A stretch of 64,000 bases of DNA from Cornus controversa (taxonomy: Eukaryota; Streptophyta; Magnoliopsida; Cornales; Cornaceae), in assembly GCA_026545225.1 (NCBI GenBank), contig CM048848.1:21368806-21432805 (forward strand). The letters are read 5' to 3'. Numbering within the stretch: position 1 is the first letter of the stretch; every line of letters begins with the position of its first letter. Made by a program: the position numbers and the translations under genes. The notes under the pieces are model-generated. The model saw nothing but the letters and a program-made list of their open reading frames with translations, was not told the origin of the DNA and did no database searches. Of the stretch, positions 36,731 to 47,925 are shown one piece after another.

Positions 36731-39475
36731 ATGGAAAGAGAAGCTGCACTTCTTTCTAACATTGTGACGGAAATTGTGAAGAAGTTGGGGTCTGTTGCTT
36801 CCGAAGAGATCCAATCGGTGTGTGGTCTCAAAACAGATTCTCACAAAATAGAGGACACCATTTCTACTGTCAAAGCCGTACTTTTCGATGCGCAGCAGCA
36901 ACATGCCACAAACCATGAGGCTAGTGATTGGCTTGAAAAGCTCAAAGACGTGGTTGATGATGTTGATGACTTGCTCGATGACTTTTCAACACAAGATTTG
37001 TGGAGGAAGGAGATAATGACTTCCAACAAAAAGCCCAAGAAGGTACGCATTTTCTTTTCAAGCTCAAACCAGCTGTTTTTTCGTGTCAAGACGAGTCTCA
37101 AAGTTGAAGCTTTTCGCGTTAAGATGATTCGCAAAATTAAAGCTTTTCGTGTTGAGACAAGTCGCAAAGTTAAAGACGTTCGAGAGAGACTAGATGCCAT
37201 TGCTGAAACTAACATCAAATTTCACTTTAGTCTTCAATGGCCTATGGATATGCAAATTGAGAATATTTTGAGCTATGATCACCTCCCCTCGCATCTAAAA
37301 CAATGCTTTGCAATTTGTTGCTTATATCCTAAAGATTGTGAAATTGATAAGCAACAACTGATCCAATTGTGGAGTGCACATAGATTTATCCCATCGTTGT
37401 CATCTTCATCAGATGAAAATGAAAATCAAGATACGGACGATGTTGGAGATTTGTATTTTATGACTTTATTAAGGAGCTCTTTTTTTCAAGATGATACAAT
37501 ATTAGATGAATTTGGTAATATAATAAGTTGTAAAATGCATCATTGTATGCATGACCTTGCAGTTTCAGTTGCGGGAAGTGAGAGTTCCATGGTAGATTTG
37601 GGCGCAGAAGATGTTTCTTCAAAAATTTGTCACATGTCATTTGGTTGGTGTCTATCTATAGGTAGATCATGTAAAATTCCAGCCACGTTGCTTGGAGCTA
37701 TCAAGACAAGAACATTTTTTTTGCCAGCTCAAGGATACGATTCAATTTGCTTTTCTTGTGAACCGGAGAATCCACTTTATGCAACAATTCTTTCTAACTT
37801 TAAAAGGTTACGCGTGTTGGATCTGCATAGCTTGGGGATGAACATGGTGCCGAGTTGCATAAGTAAGTTAAGGCATTTAAGGTATCTTGACCTCTCTTGT
37901 AATGGTGGCATTCAGATTCTACCAAATTCTATTACTAAGTTGCGAAATTTGCAGACTCTAAAACTTTTTGGTTGTTCTCTTAAAGAATTGCCGAGAGATA
38001 TTAGAAAATTGGTGAGCCTTAGGCATCTAGAGCTTAGTTTTCATAGTCATTTGACTGACATGCCACATGAATTGGGACAGCTGACTTCTCTTAGAACGTT
38101 AAACCGGTTCATCGTGGGTCGATGCAACAGGTTAAGGGAATTGAAAGATTTAAACAATCTAAGGGGAGAGCTATCAATTGAACTACCAATTAGGCTACCA
38201 TTTTCTCAAAGGCCAAGATTAAAAGAAGCAGAGGAAGCGAACTTGGAGGGAAAAGAATTCCTTCAGTCTTTGAAATTAAATTTTGGCAACAACTCCTATG
38301 ATGATGATGATGATGATGGTGAGTTAGGGCTAGTGTTGGAAGCTCTCCAGCCACATGCAAATATGAAAAAGCTAAAAATAGAAGATTATAAGGCTGTGAG
38401 ATTACCAACATGGATGTCGTCCCTCTCATATCTTGTTGAAATTTCTTTATCACAGTGTATGGGATGCAAATATCTTCCAAAAATTGAGCATCTTTCTTGT
38501 CTCAAAAGTCTTCATCTTCATGACTTATTTTCGCTGGAGTACATAGATGATGACAACAATTGTGGTGTTAATAATGACTTGCTCTCTTCTTCTCCATCTT
38601 CTTCAAGGGAGCCAACAACAACCACATTCTTTCCATCACTGAAACATATCAATTTCTCGAATTTGCCTAATTTGAAGGGATGGTCAAGGAATAAAGAAGC
38701 ACTTCTATCATCATTTCCTTGTCTTCTTGAATCAGTAATCTGGTTCTGCCCCAGGTTAACATCAATGCCTCTGCAACCAACTGTTGTAAAACTAGAATTT
38801 GGGCGTGTCAGCGAGAAGGTAGTACAACAGCAGTTACTGACAACATTTGTTGCAACGACATCTTCTTCTTCATTGGTTCCTCTTTCCAACTTAAAGGAAC
38901 TGGTAATATGTGGCATCGATGGCCTAGTTACTCTGCCGGAGGGACTTCTCACTTCTCTACAGAAACTAAAGATTGTATTATGTGAAAGACTAACCTCTCT
39001 GTCTAGAGGGATGCGACATCTCACCACCCTCATGTCCTTGGAGATCCACCACTGCAAAGAGATTGATTTGTCAGATGGTGATGTTGATGATGATGGCATG
39101 CATTTTCAAGGCCTTAGGAACCTAACTTCTCTGTTTATCTTTGAAAATCCCAAGTTGGAGTCTCTTCCTGCGGGGCTTCAACACGTTACCACTCTGCAAC
39201 ATCTATCTATTCTGGATTGTGAAAATTGGAAAGGTTTACCGGAGTGGATAGGCAACCTCACATCACTTCAACATCTTTGGATTCGTCCATACCGCAAATC
39301 AACATCACTGCCCGAAGGGATGCGTCGGCTCACTGCATTACAAAAACTGGAAATTGAAGATTGTTCACAGGAGCTGAAGGATAGATGCCAAAAGGAAACG
39401 GGGGAAGATTGGCCTAAGATTGCTCACATCCCAGAGGTTATAATAGAAGGTATCCTTCTTAATTTGAACCCTTGA
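36731..39475 (+). CDS. NLR-derived CC-WHD-LRR protein lacking NB core
   Basis: RGA-type resistance-protein relative. The frame is open from 36659, but ATG 36731 (MEREAALLSNIV...) matches the usual start of this family and gives 914 residues. Numbered from 36659: coiled-coil Rx-type domain about 25-185 with DDVDDLLDDF at 100-109; a short threefold AFRVK-type repeat at about 141-174; then a jump straight into LSYDHLPSHLKQCFAIC (204-220, RNBS-D) and the winged-helix region with CMHDLA at 296-301; leucine-rich repeats from about 385 to the end. P-loop, kinase-2, RNBS-B and GLPL are all missing, a gap of roughly 200 residues in family terms, yet the frame is uninterrupted. Such a protein could not bind ATP in the usual way. 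It may be a pseudogene kept open by chance or youth, or a CC-LRR regulator or decoy. The paralogue at 48208 is truncated. Confidence 0.88.
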   Translation: MEREAALLSNIVTEIVKKLGSVASEEIQSVCGLKTDSHKIEDTISTVKAVLFDAQQQHATNHEASDWLEKLKDVVDDVDDLLDDFSTQDLWRKEIMTSNKKPKKVRIFFSSSNQLFFRVKTSLKVEAFRVKMIRKIKAFRVETSRKVKDVRERLDAIAETNIKFHFSLQWPMDMQIENILSYDHLPSHLKQCFAICCLYPKDCEIDKQQLIQLWSAHRFIPSLSSSSDENENQDTDDVGDLYFMTLLRSSFFQDDTILDEFGNIISCKMHHCMHDLAVSVAGSESSMVDLGAEDVSSKICHMSFGWCLSIGRSCKIPATLLGAIKTRTFFLPAQGYDSICFSCEPENPLYATILSNFKRLRVLDLHSLGMNMVPSCISKLRHLRYLDLSCNGGIQILPNSITKLRNLQTLKLFGCSLKELPRDIRKLVSLRHLELSFHSHLTDMPHELGQLTSLRTLNRFIVGRCNRLRELKDLNNLRGELSIELPIRLPFSQRPRLKEAEEANLEGKEFLQSLKLNFGNNSYDDDDDDGELGLVLEALQPHANMKKLKIEDYKAVRLPTWMSSLSYLVEISLSQCMGCKYLPKIEHLSCLKSLHLHDLFSLEYIDDDNNCGVNNDLLSSSPSSSREPTTTTFFPSLKHINFSNLPNLKGWSRNKEALLSSFPCLLESVIWFCPRLTSMPLQPTVVKLEFGRVSEKVVQQQLLTTFVATTSSSSLVPLSNLKELVICGIDGLVTLPEGLLTSLQKLKIVLCERLTSLSRGMRHLTTLMSLEIHHCKEIDLSDGDVDDDGMHFQGLRNLTSLFIFENPKLESLPAGLQHVTTLQHLSILDCENWKGLPEWIGNLTSLQHLWIRPYRKSTSLPEGMRRLTALQKLEIEDCSQELKDRCQKETGEDWPKIAHIPEVIIEGILLNLNP
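37072..37182 (+). repeat. In-frame repeat in CC-to-WHD linker
   Basis: Three imperfect units of about 36-45 bp encode variants of FRVKTSLKVEA / FRVKMIRKIKA / FRVETSRKVKD, immediately before the NB-ARC deletion point. Confidence 0.8.
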
Positions 39476-39600
39476 TATATCCACCATAAAAATCTTCATA
39501 TTGTTTTTTTCATAACCAACTATTCATCTTGTTCATTCTTCCTCTCTTAATCTGTTCAAATTTCAGCTGAATATTTGATGTGGACATTGACATTGAAACA

Positions 39601-39649
<49 letters not shown>

Positions 39650-40365
39650 TTCCAATAATACTGACATTGACATTCTTCCTCTCTTTTTCTATAAGGGCTT
39701 GACGAGATAGATAGCTGGGCAGGGAGTTCTGACACTTCCACCTAATAGCAGCGGGCTGGCCGTGAATCAAATCAATCTTTCTCATACCGTTCTTTCAAGT
39801 GAGCCCCTCTGTCTCTTGTTGTTCCAGTTCTTCTTCTTCTTCATTATTTTTTCCCTCCATTTCGAGCTTCATAACTCATGGAATTTCATTCTCAAATAAC
39901 TCATTCCAATAATACTTGTCATCAATTTTTTGAGAAGTAAAATTACTTGCATCACTTATAATAATGGTAAGGAGTAATATCCATCTTTTTCCCAAATAGA
40001 GTGAACAATTTTGTTTTGATGTCTCTAAAGGAAAATATAGAATCCAAAGCTTGTTTTTATTTTCTTTTTTCGAAGACCCTTTTATCAGAGCTAAAGAATG
40101 TTTGGCATTAGAGATTCACATAAATTCATTTTCTTGCATTCTTTTTCCAACCCTATGATAAAGCATCATGTCTACGAATCTTGTGAAAATATCATTGTTG
40201 ACATCCACATGAATTGTTAAAATAACCTTCAGTGGTAGCTTCCTAGTTATTTTCTCCCCTGCCAAATTACACAAAATTAAAAAGAAATTTCAACAGGTTT
40301 TAATGTTTTATATATATATCACATGCATCTCACTAGTTTTTGACTTTTATATACTTAAATAAAAC
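39476..40365. other. 3' flank of NLR-derived gene
   Basis: The first about 105 bp are shared with the 3' flank of the truncated paralogue (54604-54715), so the segmental duplication runs past the stop codon. An (AT)n microsatellite lies at 39603-39648. No further gene is seen. Confidence 0.6.
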
Positions 40366-40369
40366 AAGA

Positions 40370-41165
40370 GTCACCGCAAGAAAAATGATTATTAACAACA
40401 TAATATTTACAAGGTACATAATTATATGTTGTTAATTATATTAGTCTATCTTTGGTAAAATAAATGATGGACATTAAACAATGGTTAAAAACTAATTATT
40501 TTTTAAAGATGGACATTACCCATCTTCTCACGGGTTAAACCCGTTTTTATTCCTCAGTGATTGTGACTTTGTTCTCCCTCTCTTCCTCTCTCTCTCAACA
40601 AGTCATTGTCTTCCTCCACAGCAAAGCTCGCAGACAGCCTACCCATCTTCTCACGGGTTAAACCCGTTTTTATTCCTCAGTGATTGTGACTTTCTTCTAC
40701 CTCTCTTCCTCTCAACAAGTCATTGTCTTCCTCCACAGCAAAGCTCGCAGACAGCATTCCTCCCCTGCTCACCTCTGCTTCCATTCCCAAGCCCCAACTT
40801 CAATCACGAAATTAAAAAATAAAAATAAATAAATAAATAATAAAAAGTTCCAAACGCTTGACATTGCTAAATGCATTTGGAATTCTAGGTATATATTTTC
40901 ATAAAAAGGATGCAATCAACTGTTAAAATGATTTTCATAAACACACGGGAATATTGAAAGAGTTTTGAGCTGAGGAAGAACTTTAGCAACTTTACTGAAT
41001 ATGTAAGGCATAGAATTGTGGGAAGCTAGACAGAAAAACAAATTTTCTAGCTTGGCTACAATCACTGGGAATAAAAACGGGCTTAACCACTGAAAAGATG
41101 GTTAGTGTCTATCTTTAAAAAATAATTAATTTTTAACTGTTGTTTAACTTCTATTGAGTCACGTA
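40370..41165. mobile_element. Inverted-repeat element with internal duplication
   Basis: The segment 40460-40560 (TTTTTTAAAGATGGACATTA ... GGGTTAAACCCGTTTTTATT) is mirrored at 41065-41160 (GGAATAAAAACGGGCTTAAC ... TTTAAAAAATAATTAATTTT). Between them a block of about 120 bp is duplicated in tandem (40514-40638 and 40641-40757). CACCGCAAGAAAAATG at 40372 resembles a CACTA-type terminus, and is followed by a palindromic AACAACATAAT/ATATGTTGTT block. The superfamily is uncertain; no transposase. Confidence 0.6.
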
Positions 41166-41244
41166 AACAGAGAGGATGAAATTAATTCTGCAAAGACAGG
41201 ACAGAAGCATTGTCCTTATTTTGGTGAGTTATACCAAAGCTCTA

Positions 41245-41445
41245 GGATATCATTGATTGTTTGATGTATGTTCCTGGATTTGCTTTTGTTCTTGTGTCAA
41301 TTTGCACTGTTTGATGGTACCCTCAGATGTTTTAATGTCTATTCCCAGAAATTTGACATTTAATATGTTTTCCAGGTGCCAAAGACACGGAAAGCCAAGA
41401 AGAAAGCTCTATCTGATTAATAAAGACAGCTTTATTAGCCTAAGT
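41245..41445 (+). other. Possible terminal exon of an unidentified gene
   Basis: A TTTTCCAG acceptor-like site is followed by a short open stretch encoding VPKTRKAKKKALSD and a stop (about 41375-41419), then an AATAAA signal. I cannot identify it. Weak evidence. Confidence 0.2.
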
Positions 41446-42750
41446 GAGAGGTGTTTGGTTTTTTTTTTTATTGATTAAATATTTGAGAATTCAAACGGGG
41501 TTGCGTTTTTTGTGTCATAACCTTCTTTAATTTTGTGACTCGTGCACTTGTACTTCTGTAACCAATATTTGTTCTCTATAGATTGATTTTTAGTTTATTA
41601 TATAGTACATTTTTTAGTAATTGGTCTAAATAAGTACTTATTTTGATGGATTGTTTGCAAGTAGCCTCCTATTTCTGAAGGCTATTTAATTTGTCGCATT
41701 AGCCACTAAACGTAGGAGGAATCTTTTGTAGTTTTGATTAGCAATTGTTTTCTTTCTTTTACAATCAAACAACCCTTCTCTGATGAGCCATTGGGAAGTT
41801 AGGTACATTTTTTTTACTTGATTTATTCTGGAGGTGGAAAATTCTCACCAATAATAAGGGAACACTCGTATCGGAGAAAAGTCAAATATAATATATGATA
41901 GGGTCCAAGTCAACAAAAAGAAAGCATACGTGACAACATACATGGCAAAGACTCAGCAACTTGTCTCCCAAGTTAGTTAGAGTCCTATGGAAATAGAATT
42001 GGGAAAGGAAAGATAGAATCCTACACAGAAAAGGAAGATAGAGACGAGAAATTAGGGTTGAATCCAATTACAATTAGGATTTTATCTTATAATCCATGGA
42101 TGTAGGCCGAATTGGGTTGAACTATGTAAATCTTGTGTGTATATTATTCTCGCATTTATTTTCTGGAGTGTTCTTAGTGCATCAATCGTTTGATTTTTTA
42201 TGGAGCGATTTTTTTCACCTATAGCTGTCTGTGGGAAACAACTATTTTCCTGAATATATTATAGTTCGGCAATCCGATTCGACGCCACAGAAAATAGATC
42301 GGTACAAGTTTTCGGTTAGAACATCTATGCAGATTCTCCACCACCATGGAATCTCCAAGGTAGGCCTCAACAATAACTCTCAGAAAGGAGAAAGAACACT
42401 CTAAGAATTTCTTGCCAAAAAATTTCTCAAAGGTGTTCTAACAGTTAGTCTCCAATCAGGTAGATGCAAAAAATTGTTCAACATAAAATCAAGTAATTAA
42501 TAAGCAAATAACACTAAATAATTATAGATATTGAAGTAAACACACATGATTTATATGGTTCGACACAATTCAGATTACGTCCATGAATGAGAGAAGACTT
42601 TCTTTTATATTTCATGAGATATTACAAGTACTGAGCTCATAATCTCACTAGCCTAACCGGCCAAATACAAGAATTTCTCTTTCTCTATATTCCTCATGAC
42701 CTTTTCACGGGAACATGACCAATTTTCTCTTTCAAGCTTCTCTTCTTCTG
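41446..42750. other. Intergenic, no gene seen
   Basis: Mixed AT-rich sequence. The stretch 42060-42440 has a look of retroelement flank but I found no paired repeat in the window. Confidence 0.35.
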
Positions 42751-42754
42751 AGAA

Positions 42755-43010
42755 ATATGGTTGACTGAGGACAAGTCAGTGATGTCTGCTGCCTCATAAA
42801 CTAGATCTCGGATTTGTGTCACCAAGACCCTGACTTCCTCATGCTGATTTTGATTCTTCTCGGAGTTTTTGACAAAAGTTTTGAGAGATTCTAGCTCTCA
42901 TGAAGATAGCCCATCTGATTCATCTCAACAACAGAAAAGGGACAATCTATCTCACCCTTCGGTAGCTGATTCAAACTCTCCAAGAGAGAATCAACAGCAG
43001 TCTTAGCCAT
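42755..43010 (-). pseudogene. CC-NLR N-terminal fragment
   Basis: From ATG 43008-43010 the minus strand reads MAKTAVDSLLESLNQL, closely resembling the start of the NLR at 11005 (MTDIAVDFLLENLIQL). After a frame change the homology continues (ESLKTFVKNSEKNQNQHEEV, then LVTQIRDLVYEAADI) to about 42760, covering roughly the first 80 residues of the coiled-coil domain. The NB and LRR regions are absent. It is a disabled relic of an RPP13-like gene, with at least one frameshift or small indel. Confidence 0.8.
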
Positions 43011-43674
43011 CTCTCTTTCTTTTTTTTTCTTCTTTTTTTTAGCAATATTTTTAGCTGCGAAACTTTTTTTCAGCTAGCTATGATGATAAAACTGAGCCCA
43101 AACTATACCATCTCCACCACAGTTGCCATTGACTTAATTAATTAAATTATTAGGATTGACCGACTAAGGGTCCATGATCTGTCTCTCAATTACTCTTTAA
43201 ATTATTAGGATTAGGCCAACACAAGAATGATATTCAAAGAAAAATATTTAAACGTATTGAATATAAACAATAAATAAACAAAAAAATGCATAATAAGTTA
43301 TCAAAAATAGAAGAATAATTAATAAGCCCAGATGATATTTTCGTTCATAACAAACACTAAGGCACAGTTTGGTTAGCTCGAATCAGATAGAATAGAAAAG
43401 AAAATAACAGAAAATTTTAAATTTTTTTTGAGAGTTTGGATAGAGCGAAACTAAAACGTTGCAACATTATGAACTGTGGTACTTAATTATGAGTGAAAAC
43501 TTGAACATTAATACTTCATAACTTTATTTACAAATTTGTCAATTTGAACATAGATATACCAGTGCACAATTTTATATCCAAATCGATGTGTATTTGGCAA
43601 ATGGGTTTGTTTTTTTTATAGTTCAGTAAATATGTGGGTCCTGAACTACATAATTTGGGAGCTATCTTGAAAAT

Positions 43675-44125
43675 ATAGCACTTTACCTTATAGACAGCCC
43701 CAAATCCACCACCAATTTTTTTTGTCTTGAGAGAAGTTATTTGTGGCTGCTTCAATTCTTCCAAAATCATATTCCAAGGACTGTACTTACTGTTGTGATA
43801 TCATCCCCAACTAAACACAATCAAACACCAAATGCATTGACGATCTTCTTTTTTATTTGTGATATATTCTTTTTTCTTTTTGTATTACGATCTTCTTTAA
43901 CAGCATTGTATTTTTTCCTTGCTTTCGTCACTATGCACCATAAGCCAATGTAAAAGAGCAACACTGCCACAACTACTTGGACAACAATGGCAATAAACAT
44001 TTTATTTTTTCCTTGCTTTCGTCACTATGCACCATAAGCCAATGGAAAAGAGCAGCACTGCCACAACTACTTGGACAACAATGGCAATAATTACTTCCTT
44101 TGAGATTCCCCTTTTCCTGCATCAA
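43675..44125 (-). pseudogene. Cysteine-rich receptor-like kinase fragment
   Basis: The upstream part (about 44010-44120, minus strand) encodes RKRGISKEVIIAIVVQVVVA and a cytosolic basic stop-transfer, i.e. the single transmembrane helix of a CRK (DUF26) kinase. Further on (43680-43770) the sequence encodes FGRIEAATNNFSQ followed by a glycine-rich GGGFGAVYK loop, the start of the kinase domain. The transmembrane block is duplicated in tandem (43910-43985 and 44010-44085). The extracellular and most of the kinase domain are missing and frames shift between blocks. It is a pseudogene fragment; a gypsy LTR lies directly beside it at 44195. Confidence 0.75.
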
Positions 44126-44189
44126 AGAAAACTACTTCGTTGAAAATTCTCTATGAACAAAAAATATTTACATTAATGAAATTGATTGC

Positions 44190-47100
44190 GTCACTGTAAC
44201 GCCCCGATCCCCCGACTCCCGGGGAATCGGAGGTTAACCCGTCCATTAGTCCCAATGGACCATTTTTACCCTCTATAAAGTACCATGATCTGATACCATT
44301 CTGTCACACCCCGACTCCCAACTCCCGAGAACCGGTGAGTGAGCTCCGTGAGGTCACCCTCACGCTATAACCACCACCTGATCATACAATCTCAATTTCC
44401 TATTATTTTTACGAAAATTTGGCATGACTCATTCTAATAAATCAGATCCTGATATGTCATTCCTGCTTTAAATTCAAATGGACACTTATAGGCACGTGTC
44501 CCCCAGCATTAACATCTAAAAATCAAAATGGACACTTCTGGGCACGTGTCCCCCAAGCATATTCCTACAACATGCATATTGCAAATGAAATAATAACTCA
44601 GTCCCTGAATGTCTGTCTCATATACATATATCAAATGAATAAAATACAACTGGAATAAAATACCCAACATAAATATCTAATACATTTAATCTCAATGTAA
44701 AGAAAATCTATCCAACATCTTGGACATACATCAGATTCTAAGGAATCTAGACACTACCTCTGTAACCGGTACTATTAGTCCCCTAACTAACTCCACAATC
44801 AGCAATACCTGCAAAACCTAGGAGGGGGTGAGGTCAAAGGCCCAACAAGGTATGTCAAACCATACTATCACCGCTGTAGAAGGTCGATCCTCACATATTC
44901 TCAAAAATATACATGCACTTAAATATATTACAATATTTAAGACCGTGCTCCTCCTAGCATGCGTGAACCAACAATGTAAACGGCTACTCTAGCACATATG
45001 AACATACAATATCTACTACACATGATTTTTGAAATCATTTTCAACATGCTCATAGGCGATAAACATCCAACATCAATATGTACAGAAAACATATATGGAT
45101 TAAAGCTTTTACATAGACCATGTAAATCAAATACCACATCACCTACTCAACAAGTAGCAATTCTCAAATGCACTGTGGATGCATTTGAACAGTATAACAT
45201 GCTTAACAGATAAACACATAAGCATAAGATGCAACTCTTCATCTCTCAATTTTCACCCGATGCCCCACATGATTGGTCCGCTCCGAAGATCATGTGACGT
45301 AGGACAACTCCGATAACTATTCTATGACCTGGACCAATCTGAAAGGTCATATTGCCATGGCAATGTATAGGATTTCCATGATGTGAGGGGACAACTCCGA
45401 CGCTCACATTTGTTGGACATACTCCAATTCCAGGCATTAAGGCTGAGCATAGCGGGTCCACTCCGAGGGCCATACTTATTGGACATACTCCGATTCCAGG
45501 CATTAAGCATGAGCATGGCAGGTCCACTCCGAGGGCCATACTTCTTTTGCGTCATTTTCCTACAACCTTCCACACATGCATTATGGATGCATAAACACAT
45601 GGCATAATATTTTCATGCATTAATCCATGCTTATTAATACTAAAAAGAAGTATCTAGTATGCTTCTCCTCACATTCTGACACATATAGCACATACATGTT
45701 CAAAACTCGCATAATATCTCGTATATACCAACAATCCCAATTTAGCACATTATTATCATGGTATAACCAATGCATACATTCGATATACATAAAGCTAGCA
45801 TGCATCTCATATTCACATTTCCACATATAAACACATATATGTCACATCCTGCATATAATCACATATACATGTATATTAGTATATAGATAGGATCATGCTA
45901 CCACTGTATCAATATATAATCACATATATATTTAATCCATGCATAAAAGTCACATATGCATACAAGACAACATTTAGCTAAGTATATATAGTTTAGCATA
46001 CTTTTCATGCATATCACAATGCAAACAAACATTTAAATTCATGCTTTCATCTCCATATATATATATATATATACATATCTTCACATCCCACGTATATTCA
46101 ACAATCACCTTTATATATATATGCACTTATATATATAAACATCACATATGATTAAATTAAGAACATATGTAAATTAATTAATATAATTAAAATATATACG
46201 TAGGAGATAGAGGCAAGAATCAACTTACCTTAGATCCGCTTTCACTAAGCCTGCGCCTGCAAAGTAGCCTATTTCCATGTCCGGTCCAGTCCTATGTCCA
46301 AGTCCACACAAACAATCCAATGAACCACTTCATCTCCTTTTTAGTTTCCATGCTTGACCGAATTTAATTAGGCAAGCCCAAATACACTCCTTCGTAGCCC
46401 ACACCGCAAGGCCTACTTTCCAAGGCCCAATCTAATCAAATTGAGCCCGATTCACATCAACCAAACTCAATATAGTAGCCAATGCAATCCATCCCAATTA
46501 TAGTTTAGTGGCAGCCCATTTCAAGCCCACTCTCATGTGAATCCACAAGCAAACAACCAACAAGAACCCACTCACCATGGCAGCCACTATGTAAACATAA
46601 ACCAACCTCCAATGGCCACCAAGCCAAACCAGCCGAATCATGCAACACTCACCATGGACCTCAATCAACCAAGCTCAACCAACCAACATTGAACCCGAGC
46701 AGTCCACGCCACATGAACCACTATGTTACACCACCTCGTTACAGCCACAGGTTACCATAGACCCGCTATAACCAAACCCACAGTAAGCACCCACAAACCA
46801 GCTACCACGGCTGTCCAAGCGAAGCAAGCTATCAAGAAAAAATACTGTTAAAGCATAACTCGGCACCGTCGGTTGGCTGAAGAATTGCTTCGGTCGACCG
46901 AAATGGTAGTTTCGACCAACTGGAGCAATCTGTCGGTCGTCCGAAACCTACGACACCCACCGGCCACCCAAAACCACCAGTAGTCAAGCCAAACGAATTC
47001 CACAACCACGGCTGTCACCACGTTCGACCATACCATGATTAACGGTGAACCAAACAGCCCATAACCGAGCCCATGGAAGACCCACCTTCGGTTGCACCTT

Positions 47101-47925
47101 CACCAAGCTCAACCATGGCAGCCATGGCTGCCCACCGTTCAACCACCATTGAACCCATCGCCCCTTTTTCAGAGCACCACCTCAGGCCGCCGAAATCACC
47201 TGCCACCATCGTAGAACCCACCTGCTGAAACCTCTACCTGTCGCGTCACCCACACGACCACTCAACCGAGTCTCCACCTTTCTCTCTCTCAGTCCCTTCT
47301 TTCTCTCTCTATCAGTTTATCTCTCTCCATTCTCTCGACTGAACTTTCTCTCTCTCTAGCCATCTCGGCTCTCTCTCTCTCTCCCGATTTCTCTTTCTCT
47401 CTCTATCTTTCCCTTTCTTCCCTCCTCTTTTCCACTTTTCTTTTTCTCCTCAGCCGATTTCCTCTTTGGTCTTCTCTTTTCTTTTCTTTTTTGAATTTCT
47501 TTTCCTCACTTTAATATACACCACACATTACACTACACATCCTCCACCACATATTATTTACATATATAAAATATGTATATACTACCATACATGCATATAT
47601 ACATACTTATTTACATGACAACCACATTATTATACATGTGCACCACCATTCCCTTATAATTGCATATAAGCTCACATAAAAGCATACACTTATATAAATG
47701 TGTATGACACCATATGTATTTCATCTCTTGATAATTTCACCTCTATGTATTTATATTTTTCTCCATCCACATATATATATATATATATAATTCCATTTAT
47801 ATATATATTCTCACATTCTTCTGGAATTAATTAATTCAAAAAAAATGAATCCGTTCAAAAAAATAATCTGGACCGGTCAAAATTCATCCTGACCCGGTCA
47901 AAATAATTTGGGTCGTTACAGTCAG
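44190..47925 (-). mobile_element. Ty3/gypsy-type remnant: long LTR plus primer site
   Basis: On the minus strand the LTR runs from 47920 (TGTAACGACCC) to 44302 (...GGGGTGTGACA), about 3.6 kb, followed by a tRNA-Met-type primer site AATGGTATCAGA (plus 44289-44300). Only about 100 bp follow, ending in ...CGGGGCGTTACA at 44195, which resembles the LTR's own terminus. Flanks GTCAC (44190-44194) and GTCAG (47921-47925) match at 4 of 5 bases. The element has therefore lost its coding region and nearly all of the second LTR, probably by recombination. Broken; no protein domains remain. Confidence 0.7.
45385..45545. repeat. 66-bp minisatellite inside the long LTR
   Basis: Units carrying TTGGACATACTCCRATTCCA and GGTCCACTCCGAGGGCCATA recur with 66-bp spacing (45413, 45479), with diverged partial units on both sides. 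As 66 is 22 codons, open frames appear on both strands by chance. Confidence 0.8.

Noticed and set aside
45246-45607. Frames on both strands with repeated peptides in the long LTR
   Set aside because: They are explained by a 66-bp minisatellite whose length is a multiple of three.
46848-47221. Frames within the long LTR near its start
   Set aside because: Composition reflects GC-rich LTR sequence (repeated CCAC/GGTGG). No motif was found.
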